Source: Bacteroidales bacterium (lineage in GTDB: Bacteria > Bacteroidota > Bacteroidia > Bacteroidales > UBA7960). Taken from it: 14,583 nucleotides of DNA. Position numbers and translations under genes: made by a program. The DNA is taken from positions 1 through 14,583 of the forward strand of contig SLNU01000082.1 in assembly GCA_007132865.1 (NCBI GenBank). The letters run 5' to 3'. The notes under the pieces were generated by a model that was not told where the DNA came from, did no database searches, and saw only the letters and a program-made list of their open reading frames with translations. Shown here in pieces: positions 1 to 7,618 of the stretch (the stretch's first letter is position 1; each line of letters opens with the position of its first letter).

Positions 1-70
1 GAACCTTCAGACCAGGCGGGGGAACCTCAATAACTGAACCTTCAGACCAGGCGGGGGAACCTCCATAACC
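1..70. repeat. 35-bp tandem repeat, two copies, cut by window edge
   Basis: Two head-to-tail 35-bp copies (1-35 and 36-70) differ at only two positions near their 3' ends. Each begins GAACCTTCAGACCAG and continues GCGGGGGAACCT. The array starts at base 1, so it probably extends outside the window. It lies just beyond the stop codon of the GH20 gene (80-82). Nothing in it looks coding. The function is unknown; it may be an intergenic minisatellite. Confidence 0.8.
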
Positions 71-79
71 TGAGCGGAC

Positions 80-1750
80 CTAAGGCTGGCTGCTTGTCTG
101 GCTGCCAGCCGTTACCTCCAGGTTTCCGGGATAATAATTCACCTGCATCGCATCCAGGCGCTTGCTGTGCAATCTTAGCCGCTCCAGGAAGTCTTCGTAA
201 TCCCTGGTTTCAATTGGTGACCACACCACCTCTGCCAGTGCGATGGCACGGGGATAAGCCATGTATTCCACATGGGAGGGGGTCTTCATGTATTCGGTCC
301 ACACATTGCCCTGAGCCCCCAGAATGTGCCTGGCTTCCTCACGGGAAAGTGCCTCCGGTATGGGATTGTAGCTGTACACTTTTTCCAGGGTGGTATAGCC
401 GCCGATGGCCAGTGGCTGGGTCTCAGGTTCAGCCTGGTAATAGTCGAAATAACAATGGGAAACAGGGGTCATGATCGCATTCTGTCCCATTTGTGCCGCT
501 TCAATGCCTCCCTCGGTGCCCCTCCATGACATCACCGTGGCATTCGGGGCCAGTCCGCCTTCCAGGATTTCATCCCAGCCAATGATGCTGCGGTCCAGGC
601 CCAGCAGGAAATTCTCCATGCGGCGGATAAAATAGCTCTGTAGTTCATATTCATCGGCCAGCCCCTCCTCATATATGCGTGCCTGGCATTTGGGGCAATC
701 TGACCAGCGGGTCTTCGGACATTCGTCCCCGCCAATATGGATGAAAGGGGAGGGGAATAGTTCTGCCACTTCTGTCAACACGTCTTCCAGAAACCCAAAC
801 ACTTCTTCGTTCCCGGCACAGAACACATCGTGGAACACTCCCCAGCGGGTAATCACCTCATAGGGTCCGCCGGTACACCCCAGGTGGGGGTAGGCAGCCA
901 GGGCCGCCGTCGCATGTCCGGGCATTTCAATCTCCGGGATTACGTTCACGAAGCGCTCGGCGGCATAGGCCAGCACCTCACGGATCTCATCCTGCGTATA
1001 ATAACCCCCGTAAGGTTCTCCGTCAAACGCAAAGGGCGGACGTCCCCCATGACCGATCAGGGTCTCGCTGCGCCAGGCCCCGACCTCCGTCAGCAGCGGA
1101 TATTTCTTTATCTCTATCCGCCATCCCTGGTCTTCGGTCAGGTGCCAGTGGAAGTTGTTCATTTTGTGCATGGCCATCAGATCGATATACTTCTTAATGA
1201 AATCAAGCGGGAAGAAATGCCGGGCCACATCCAGGTGCATGCCCCGGTATTTAAAGGCAGGGTAATCCTCTATTTTGAGGCAGGGCAGGTCAATGGAGGC
1301 AATGCCGGTTGCCAAGGCCGGATCTTCGATCTCCGGAGGAAGCATCTGGCGAAGGCTCTGTATGCCATAGAATACACCCTGCAAACTTCCGCCTGTGATC
1401 CGGATCGCCCTTGGGGTGATCTCCAGCAGGTAGCCCTCAGCATGGCCCATCTGCGGGTCTGTTGCCAGGATGATTCCCCTGCGAGCCGTTGATCCCCGTG
1501 GAATGGGTTCGGCGGAGACGTTAAAGCCAGCAGGCTTCAAAAGGCCATGCAGGTATTCCGCCACTGCGGGCATGCCGGGCTCGTCTTCGGGGAATCGGAC
1601 CTGGATGTGGTTGCTTAGGGTGTGGACCCCCCTCGTATATTCGAGTTTCACAGGCTGCGGAATGATGTGGACGGTTTCTGCCGGCCGGGAGCAACCAAGA
1701 TGCAAGATGCCTGCCAGGATGGCGATCAGAAAGCAATGATTTTTTTTCAT
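80..1750 (-). CDS. GH20 beta-N-acetylhexosaminidase, lipoprotein
   Basis: This 556-residue protein is a family 20 glycoside hydrolase that removes terminal beta-linked GlcNAc or GalNAc by substrate-assisted catalysis. The N terminus is a lipoprotein signal: MKKNHCFL, a hydrophobic stretch, then lipobox LHLGC, with Cys20 as the lipidated residue. No acidic surface-export motif follows Cys20, so periplasmic exposure is as likely as the cell surface. Residues about 25-160 look like the GH20b accessory domain. The catalytic barrel covers about 165-515, with RGMHLD (Arg169), HWHLTEDQGW (201-210), the catalytic Asp342-Glu343 pair in HIGGDE, GWDEIL (391-396) and GNVWTEY (481-487). Length and motifs are complete. 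The start is ATG, with CAT on the plus strand at 1748-1750; the stop is TAG. It is divergent from the NagB/PIG-L fusion, which suggests shared amino-sugar use. The family call is firm; the exact substrate (chitin oligosaccharide, N-glycan, peptidoglycan fragment) is not visible. Confidence 0.95.
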   Translation of the reverse strand: MKKNHCFLIAILAGILHLGCSRPAETVHIIPQPVKLEYTRGVHTLSNHIQVRFPEDEPGMPAVAEYLHGLLKPAGFNVSAEPIPRGSTARRGIILATDPQMGHAEGYLLEITPRAIRITGGSLQGVFYGIQSLRQMLPPEIEDPALATGIASIDLPCLKIEDYPAFKYRGMHLDVARHFFPLDFIKKYIDLMAMHKMNNFHWHLTEDQGWRIEIKKYPLLTEVGAWRSETLIGHGGRPPFAFDGEPYGGYYTQDEIREVLAYAAERFVNVIPEIEMPGHATAALAAYPHLGCTGGPYEVITRWGVFHDVFCAGNEEVFGFLEDVLTEVAELFPSPFIHIGGDECPKTRWSDCPKCQARIYEEGLADEYELQSYFIRRMENFLLGLDRSIIGWDEILEGGLAPNATVMSWRGTEGGIEAAQMGQNAIMTPVSHCYFDYYQAEPETQPLAIGGYTTLEKVYSYNPIPEALSREEARHILGAQGNVWTEYMKTPSHVEYMAYPRAIALAEVVWSPIETRDYEDFLERLRLHSKRLDAMQVNYYPGNLEVTAGSQTSSQP

Positions 1751-1771
1751 GTTTTGTCGGATAGATCGGGA

Positions 1772-1799
1772 TAAAGATATGATATAATGTTTATTTTCG
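1772..1799. promoter_or_regulatory. Divergent intergenic region with weak -7-like elements
   Basis: Only 36 bp separate the outermost start codons of the two divergent genes. TATCTTTA reads on the minus strand at 1772-1779 and TATTTTCG on the plus strand at 1792-1799. Each matches seven of eight positions of the Bacteroidota -7 consensus TAnnTTTG. Neither has a TTTG box at the usual 19-21 bp upstream. If the plus-strand element is used, the fusion gene must start downstream of 1800. This is a tentative call. Confidence 0.2.
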
Positions 1800-4228
1800 T
1801 TGCATTACAACACGCATACTGCCGTATGGCTGAAAAAACAAGGAACACCATGCATCCGGGGCCTGCCCTGTCAAAGGTGGAGGAAAGCTTTTTGCGCCTT
1901 TCCGGGTTTTCGCCTTCCCGGACAATGATTCCCACGGTGGTGGTGGAGAATTTTCCAGAGCTTGGGTTGATCACGGCATTGCGTTTTCTGGAGTGGGCCG
2001 CAGCGCATCCCGACGGGGTGATCAGTCTGCCGACTGGAAAAACACCGGAGTATTTTATCCGGTGGACCCGCTTTATTCTCGGGAACTGGGATTTGCCGAA
2101 GGTTAGGGAGCTCCGGATGCGGCACGGTCTGGACCTGGAAAGCGAGCCGGCCCTGCAAAACCTCCGCTTTGTCCAGATCGATGAGTTTTATCCCATCCCT
2201 TCCACCCAGCACAATAGCTTCCACCATTATGTCACGGAATTCTACATCAGGGGATTCGGACTGGACCCCGGGAAGGCACTGCTGATGCAATGCGAAAAAA
2301 TACCGCTTGCCGGGGGAAAAGATTTTCGGGAGGTATTCCCGGATATGCGCATCGATCTTTCGCTCCGTTACCGTGAAAGCCGGTCAAGGCTTGAACAACT
2401 CCAGCAGGATTCCATTTTCCTGATCGACCAGTGGTGTAGTGCATACGAGCAGAAGATCCGCGACATGGGTGGCATTGGTTTCTTTCTGGGGGGCATCGGT
2501 CCCGACGGCCATATCGCTTTCAATACCCGCGGTACGGACCCGTTCAGCACCACACGCCTCACCGAAACAAATTTTGAGACACAGGCCGTGGCAGCCGGTG
2601 ACCTGGGCGGTATAGAAGTGTCGGCAAACCGCTTGGTGATCACAATCGGACTGGAAACCATCACCTGGAATCCGGATGCGGTGGCCATCATCATGGCTGC
2701 CGGTGAAGCCAAGGCAAAGATTGTCAGGCAGTCCCTCGAATCAGGTATGCAAAACCTTTACCCTGGAACTGTTTTGCAGAAACTAAGAATGGGTCGGTTT
2801 TACCTGAGCAGGGGAGCCGCATCTCTGCTGTCTGACAGCATGGCAAGGTATTACGCTGAGGGGGAGTGGACCCATCAGAAAACGGAGCGGGCGATAGTTG
2901 ACCTGTGCATAGCCATCGAAAAGTATGGCCACCATATGCTGCCCGAAGACCTGGAAGCGGATCCCTATGCCCGCCTGATTCCTGACCGTGGCGATGCGGT
3001 GGGATCGGTTGTCAGAAGCATCATTGAAAAAATGAACCGGGGCATGCAAAGGGAAGAAAACCAGGTGTTTCTGCACACCGGACCACACCATGACGACATC
3101 ATGCTGGGCCTCCTGCCGTTCATCGCCAGCCATATCCGGATTCCGTCAAACCAGTTTCACTTTGCTGTGATGACCTCGGGATTTACCGCCGTTACCAACA
3201 GGTTCATGATCGACTTATTGGTCGACACAGTGAATTTCCTTGATCAGGGATTTATCCAGATGGTGGAATATCCTGACTTCTTCGAGCACGGTTACCAGAT
3301 GAAGAGCGACAAGGATGTCTACCATTACCTGAACAAGGTGGCAGCCGGTGAGGAAATGGAACGCCGCCGGGGTGTTTGTCACCGCCTGGTCCGTTCACTG
3401 GTCGGTATTTACAGGATTCAAAGCAAGAATCAGTTGCGGGATGTGATCGGCAAAGTGCTGCTTGCTTTGAGGGGGAGTTATGACGGGGAACGAAATCCCC
3501 CTGAGATACAGCGTCTGAAGGGAATGATCAGGGAGTTTGAGGAGGAACTGGTCTGGGCGCATTATGGGATTCAGGTTGAAAATGTTCACCACCTCCGACT
3601 GGGATTCTACCAGGGAGATATTTTTACGGAGGCTCCCAGCGAAGCGCGCGATGTGGTGCCCATCCTGCAAATGCTGCGTAAACTGACCCCAACCGTGCTT
3701 AGTGTAGCCCTCGATCCCGAAGGAAGCGGTCCGGATACCCACTACAAGGTGCTGCAGGCCGTCGCCGGGGCCCTGAGGCTTTTAAAGGGGGAAAAGGATC
3801 TGACGGACCTTCGCATCTGGGGGTACCGGAACGTCTGGTACCGGTTCCATGCCGCGGAAGCCAATATCATATTCCCGGTTTCGCTCAATGCCATGTCTGC
3901 CATGGGGGATGCCTTTACGCACTGCTATGTGAGCCAGGTGGATGCCTCATTCCCCAGTCCGGAGCTCAACGGGAAATTCAGCGACCTGGCGGAGAAGATT
4001 TGGGTGGAGCAATTGAAAGACATCCAGCTGCTGCTGGGAAAAAACCATTTTTACCAGAACACGCATCCCAAGATCAGGGCGACCCATGGCCTGGTCTACC
4101 TGAAGGAAATGGGGGTGGATGAATTCCTGCTGCACGCCAGGGCACTCAGGGATTCGGTAGAGGGCCACGGGAAACCCGCATATGGGATCCCCCCGGCAGA
4201 CGAAAACACACAATCAGATTTAACATAG
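1787..4228 (+). CDS. NagB-like GlcN-6-P deaminase fused to PIG-L deacetylase
   Basis: This 813-residue protein has two enzyme regions. Residues about 48-350 resemble NagB, which converts glucosamine-6-phosphate to fructose-6-phosphate and ammonia: a phosphate-loop-like LPTGKTP (81-87), QIDEFY with Asp132 at the catalytic Asp position, and GPDGHIAFN with Asp240 and His242. The Glu that follows the AFN motif in E. coli NagB (Glu148) is Thr247 here. Residues about 425-720 resemble PIG-L/LmbE zinc N-deacetylases: GPHHDD (432-437) and a later D-T-H at 650-652, giving His434, Asp437 and His652 as likely metal ligands. The usual Glu after PHxDD is Ile438. Similar fusions of about 660 residues occur in Bacteroides; this one is longer. 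The start is uncertain: ATG 1787 is the longest choice, but ATG 1826 or 1850 is more plausible because family-like sequence begins near residue 28 and those starts leave promoter space. The symporter follows after 8 bp, so the two are probably co-transcribed. Confidence 0.85.
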   Translation: MFIFVALQHAYCRMAEKTRNTMHPGPALSKVEESFLRLSGFSPSRTMIPTVVVENFPELGLITALRFLEWAAAHPDGVISLPTGKTPEYFIRWTRFILGNWDLPKVRELRMRHGLDLESEPALQNLRFVQIDEFYPIPSTQHNSFHHYVTEFYIRGFGLDPGKALLMQCEKIPLAGGKDFREVFPDMRIDLSLRYRESRSRLEQLQQDSIFLIDQWCSAYEQKIRDMGGIGFFLGGIGPDGHIAFNTRGTDPFSTTRLTETNFETQAVAAGDLGGIEVSANRLVITIGLETITWNPDAVAIIMAAGEAKAKIVRQSLESGMQNLYPGTVLQKLRMGRFYLSRGAASLLSDSMARYYAEGEWTHQKTERAIVDLCIAIEKYGHHMLPEDLEADPYARLIPDRGDAVGSVVRSIIEKMNRGMQREENQVFLHTGPHHDDIMLGLLPFIASHIRIPSNQFHFAVMTSGFTAVTNRFMIDLLVDTVNFLDQGFIQMVEYPDFFEHGYQMKSDKDVYHYLNKVAAGEEMERRRGVCHRLVRSLVGIYRIQSKNQLRDVIGKVLLALRGSYDGERNPPEIQRLKGMIREFEEELVWAHYGIQVENVHHLRLGFYQGDIFTEAPSEARDVVPILQMLRKLTPTVLSVALDPEGSGPDTHYKVLQAVAGALRLLKGEKDLTDLRIWGYRNVWYRFHAAEANIIFPVSLNAMSAMGDAFTHCYVSQVDASFPSPELNGKFSDLAEKIWVEQLKDIQLLLGKNHFYQNTHPKIRATHGLVYLKEMGVDEFLLHARALRDSVEGHGKPAYGIPPADENTQSDLT

Positions 4229-4236
4229 TTATAATC

Positions 4237-6039
4237 ATGCTGATTACTTTTTTTGACTGGACCATCATTGCTGCCTTTTTTCTTGTGGCCATTGGCATCG
4301 GCTTCTACATGCGGAAAAGGGCCGGAAAAAGCACGGCCGATTTCTTTCTGACCGGGCGCAACCTTCCCTGGTACGTGGCAGGGACAAGCATGGTGGCCAC
4401 CACGTTTGCCGCCGATACCCCGCTGGCTGTCACCGAACTGGTTGCTGAAAGGGGAATCGCGGGTAACTGGCTTTGGTGGAATATGCTGTTCGGTGGGATG
4501 CTGACCGTTTTCTTTTTTGCACGGCTTTGGCGCAGGGCGGGGATCATGACCGATGCAGAATTTGTTTCCATCCGCTATTCGGGGAAATCTGCCCGTTTCC
4601 TCCGGGGCTTCAGGGCCTTGTATATCGGGGTGTTCATGAATGCCATCGTGATGGCCTGGGTCAACCTGGCCATGGTGAAGATACTCCAGGTGATGTTTCC
4701 CGGTCTGACTGTTTTCGGCATGACGGAGGTTTCCCTGCTGGGGATCACTTTCCCGGCTCATTTGCTGTACGTTGGCATGCTGATGGCGCTGGTGGCCCTG
4801 TATTCGGCCCTTTCAGGGCTGTGGGGGGTGTCCATCACCGACACTTTCCAGTTCATCATCGCCATGGGCGGCAGCATCATCCTGGCCATCATCGCCCTGA
4901 GGCATGTAGGGGGTGTCAGCGGTCTGACGGAGGGACTCTCGGGGGTGGACTGGGTGTTTGATTTCTTCCCGGTAATCGGGGGGGAGGGCGCCGGCGCGCA
5001 GCTTGGCGGACTGATGCAGATGAGCGTGGTGGCCCTGGTGGCCTACCTTGGCGTGCAATGGTGGGCCAGCTGGTATCCGGGGGCAGAACCCGGGGGCGGA
5101 GGTTATGTGGCCCAGCGAATGATGTCGGCAAAGGATGAGAAGCACTCCCTGCTGGCCACGCTCTGGTTTCAGGTGGCCCACTTTGCCGTCAGGCCCTGGC
5201 CCTGGATTATCGTGGCCCTGGTTGCGCTGGTCCTTTACCCCAATGAGGCCGACAAGGGCGCCACCTATGTGATGGTCATCCGCGACCTCTTGCCTCCCGG
5301 ATTGCTCGGACTGCTGCTTGCCGCGTTTTTTGCGGCCTATATGTCGACCATGGCTTCCCAGACCAATTGGGGCACATCCTATATTGTAAACGACCTCTAC
5401 CGCCCGTTTGTCCGGCCCGGCGCTCCTGAGGCGTATTATGTGCGGGTCTCCAGGATTACCACGGTACTGCTGATGGTGTTTTCCCTGGTTGTCACCACTC
5501 AATTTGACAAAATCAGCGATGCCTGGCGGTTCATACTGGCCTGCAGCGGGGGAATCGGACTGGTTCTGCTGCTGCGGTGGTTCTGGTGGCGGGTCAATGC
5601 CTGGACCGAAATTGCCGCCATGCTGGCACCTTATGCCGTCTATCCCTTCCTGGTTTTTTACCTGAAGCTGGAGTATGAGCTCACTTTGATTATCATCGTC
5701 GGATGGTCCACCCTGGTCTGGCTCGTGGTCATGTTCTCCACGAAACCTGCTTCAATGACGACCCTCAAAGCGTTTTACACAAGGGTGCACCCGGGAGGTC
5801 CGGGTTGGAAACCAGTTGCTGAGCAACTCCCCGAAATTCAGGGAGACACAGGCTACAGACAATTGTTTGTCAATTACATCTCTGGATGTGTTTTGGTGAT
5901 GTTCAGCCTGTTTGGGACCGGCAAGTTGATTTTCGGACAAACCTTGCAGGCCCTGGCTTTCTTTGCCATTGCCATCCTGGCGGGTGCGATCATCTATTAC
6001 AACCTTTCCCGCATAGGCTGGGAAAAACTGGACCGTTAG
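4237..6039 (+). CDS. Sodium:solute symporter (SSS family)
   Basis: This 600-residue inner-membrane protein has about 13-15 hydrophobic segments, starting at residues 6-24, 44-63, 78-97, 125-150, 175-198 and 204-222. It belongs to the sodium:solute symporter family, which uses the sodium gradient to take up sugars, amino acids or organic acids. Supporting signatures are FFLTGRNLPWYVAGTSM near the first helices and FAAYMSTMASQTNWG (365-379), the helix that normally supplies Ser/Thr ligands to the sodium site. A soluble stretch TRVHPGGPGW (515-524) before the last helices is typical of Bacteroidota members as I know them. The start is ATG and only 8 bp separate it from the NagB/PIG-L stop, so this is very likely a two-gene operon. 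By context the substrate is plausibly GlcNAc, glucosamine or a chitin fragment, but no residue proves this. Confidence 0.93.
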   Translation: MLITFFDWTIIAAFFLVAIGIGFYMRKRAGKSTADFFLTGRNLPWYVAGTSMVATTFAADTPLAVTELVAERGIAGNWLWWNMLFGGMLTVFFFARLWRRAGIMTDAEFVSIRYSGKSARFLRGFRALYIGVFMNAIVMAWVNLAMVKILQVMFPGLTVFGMTEVSLLGITFPAHLLYVGMLMALVALYSALSGLWGVSITDTFQFIIAMGGSIILAIIALRHVGGVSGLTEGLSGVDWVFDFFPVIGGEGAGAQLGGLMQMSVVALVAYLGVQWWASWYPGAEPGGGGYVAQRMMSAKDEKHSLLATLWFQVAHFAVRPWPWIIVALVALVLYPNEADKGATYVMVIRDLLPPGLLGLLLAAFFAAYMSTMASQTNWGTSYIVNDLYRPFVRPGAPEAYYVRVSRITTVLLMVFSLVVTTQFDKISDAWRFILACSGGIGLVLLLRWFWWRVNAWTEIAAMLAPYAVYPFLVFYLKLEYELTLIIIVGWSTLVWLVVMFSTKPASMTTLKAFYTRVHPGGPGWKPVAEQLPEIQGDTGYRQLFVNYISGCVLVMFSLFGTGKLIFGQTLQALAFFAIAILAGAIIYYNLSRIGWEKLDR

Positions 6040-6090
6040 GATTTCCGCTGGGTGCAAATAGGACCATTGCCCAGGAAATAAACCCGAAAC

Positions 6091-6135
6091 ATCCCGGTGA
6101 ATGGCTGATGTAACGGGATTTTCTGTATTTTTATG
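6091..6135 (+). terminator. Weak candidate terminator after the symporter gene
   Basis: The inverted repeat ATCCCG (6091-6096) and CGGGAT (6114-6119) could form a 6-bp stem around a 17-nt loop. A T-rich but interrupted stretch follows (6119-6133). It lies about 50 bp after the symporter stop and before the peptidase gene. The stem is short and the T run is broken, so this is a weak call. The rest of the 6040-6197 gap shows nothing else clear, apart from a TATTTTTA sequence near 6126 without a good upstream box. Confidence 0.3.
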
Positions 6136-6197
6136 GGAAATTTTTAAAAGATCAAACCTTGCAGTTGTTGCACCTCTTCGTGCGTTTACGCCCCGTC

Positions 6198-7586
6198 ATG
6201 CCACTGGCCATTTTCCTGTTGGGATGGGTTTCCCAGGCCTTTCCCTTCCGACCGTTTCTCCAGGAGGAGACGTCCGGGGCAGGCATTCTGCTTAGTCAGT
6301 ATGTCCAGCGGGCTTCGGTTACCGGAAATGAAAAAGAAGCCGGGGTTTTTCTGGCTGGTGTCTGCATGGAGAAGGGCTTGCATGTCCGCGTATTTACAGA
6401 TGAACCAGACAGTTACAATTTTGCCGCCTCTTTGTATCCGCTTGAAACCGGAAAGCCCAATGTGGTGTTTCTGAATCATATCGATGTGGTGCCCGCCGGA
6501 GACCATGGCGCATGGACCTATCCGCCTTTTTCCGGGACAATTGCCGACGGATACGTTTGGGGCCGTGGCGCGATCGACAACAAGGGGCATGCGGTAATGC
6601 AGCTGATGGGCCTTGCGGCCTTTGCAGACCTTGCCGCAGAACACGACCTGCCCTACAATTTCACGATGCTGTCGGTTTCGGGTGAGGAGACCGGGGGCGA
6701 AAAAGGCGCAGCCATCATTGTCGGTGAGTTCCTTGAGGAACTCAATCCCGTGGTGGTTTTCGGGGAGGGGGGGACCGGTATTGCCGGCATTATAGAGTCC
6801 AGACCCGACAAGCCTTTCTTTGGTATTTCAGTGGCACAGAAGGAAGGGTTGTGGTTCATGCTGGAAAGCGATGCACAAGCTTCCGGCCATGGTTCCGTGC
6901 CCCAGGAGATTTATCCGACCAGGGAACTCGTTTTGGCCTCCGCTGCCCTGCTCAATGCAAGGCAGCCCACCCGGCTTACCCCGCCGGTGAGGGAGATGTT
7001 CCGTAACCTCGGCCGGGAAGAAAGGGGGTTTCGCGGACTGGTCCTGCGCAATTTCAGGTTTTTCAGGCCGTTTTTGGGCGGGTATCTGCGAAGAGACCCA
7101 CTGATCAATGCCTTGCTGTCCAATACAATCACAGTGACGAATTTCGGTGGTGCCGACGGGGCATACAACCAGATCGCCCACAACACATGGGCCACCTTTG
7201 ATTCCCGCCTGCTTCCGGGCAGCGACAGAGAGAAATTTCTGGGGCGTATTGAGCGGGAAATCCGGAATCATGAAGTGCGGCTCAGGGTGATTAACCAGGC
7301 GCCGCAGGCGCCGATGTCAGAGAAAGGTCATTACTATCATGCCCTGGAAGATGCCGTTAAAGAGGTTTACAACGATGCCTCGGTTTCATCCATCCTTTTC
7401 CCCGCCCACAACGACAATGCCTATTTCAGAAAAAACGGGATTCCGGCTTATGGACTGCTGCCGGTGCTCATGGAGGTGGCACTGATCGAATCCATTCACA
7501 ACGTCGATGAACGGATGTCAGTCGAAGGCCTTGGACAAGGGATTCAGGTGTATGAGGCTTTGATCCGGATTTTGATTAACCGATGA
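6198..7586 (+). CDS. M20 family zinc metallopeptidase, probably exported
   Basis: The protein (462 residues from the ATG at 6198) is an M20 peptidase resembling carboxypeptidase S/PepV-type di- or tripeptidases or amidohydrolases. In the longest frame, which opens with TTG at 6159 and would give 475 residues, the di-zinc site is complete: LNHIDVVP (His107, Asp109), GRGAIDNKG (Asp140), SGEETGG (catalytic Glu176 and ligand Glu177), FGEGG (Glu203), and a final His447 in IHNVDERM. SGHGSVPQ (242-249) supplies the lid-domain His. The N terminus MPLAIFLLGWVSQAF is a hydrophobic export or anchor segment. ATG 6198 was chosen as the only ATG before the conserved region. GTG at 6180 would add Met-Arg-Leu-Arg-Pro-Val and give a more classical basic signal-peptide start, so it remains a serious alternative. 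The substrate is unknown, and the gene may not share an operon with the symporter. Confidence 0.9.
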   Translation: MPLAIFLLGWVSQAFPFRPFLQEETSGAGILLSQYVQRASVTGNEKEAGVFLAGVCMEKGLHVRVFTDEPDSYNFAASLYPLETGKPNVVFLNHIDVVPAGDHGAWTYPPFSGTIADGYVWGRGAIDNKGHAVMQLMGLAAFADLAAEHDLPYNFTMLSVSGEETGGEKGAAIIVGEFLEELNPVVVFGEGGTGIAGIIESRPDKPFFGISVAQKEGLWFMLESDAQASGHGSVPQEIYPTRELVLASAALLNARQPTRLTPPVREMFRNLGREERGFRGLVLRNFRFFRPFLGGYLRRDPLINALLSNTITVTNFGGADGAYNQIAHNTWATFDSRLLPGSDREKFLGRIEREIRNHEVRLRVINQAPQAPMSEKGHYYHALEDAVKEVYNDASVSSILFPAHNDNAYFRKNGIPAYGLLPVLMEVALIESIHNVDERMSVEGLGQGIQVYEALIRILINR

Positions 7587-7601
7587 ATTTCATTATCTTG
7601 G
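7571..7601 (+). promoter_or_regulatory. Candidate Bacteroidota-type promoter for the GH3 gene
   Basis: TTTG (7571-7574) is followed after exactly 19 bp by TATCTTGG (7594-7601), which matches seven of eight positions of the -7 consensus TAnnTTTG. Transcription would start near 7606-7609, about 10-13 nt before the GH3 ATG at 7619. The -33 box lies inside the last codons of the M20 gene. Motif and spacing are read directly; activity is inferred. Confidence 0.5.
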
Positions 7602-7618
7602 GGTAAATTGCCTATTTT

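Noticed and set aside
84..111. GGCTGGC/GCCAGCC inverted repeat as a GH20 terminator
   Set aside because: It lies within the last codons of the gene and has no T tract on the minus strand.
830..1492. 220-codon plus-strand frame opposite the GH20 gene
   Set aside because: The opposite strand encodes a complete GH20 enzyme with catalytic motifs. This frame has no recognisable motif and is a GC-rich shadow.
4096..5502. Long minus-strand frames (about 220-230 codons) opposite the symporter
   Set aside because: They are rich in His, Gly and Pro, have no motif, and overlap a clear membrane transporter on the other strand.
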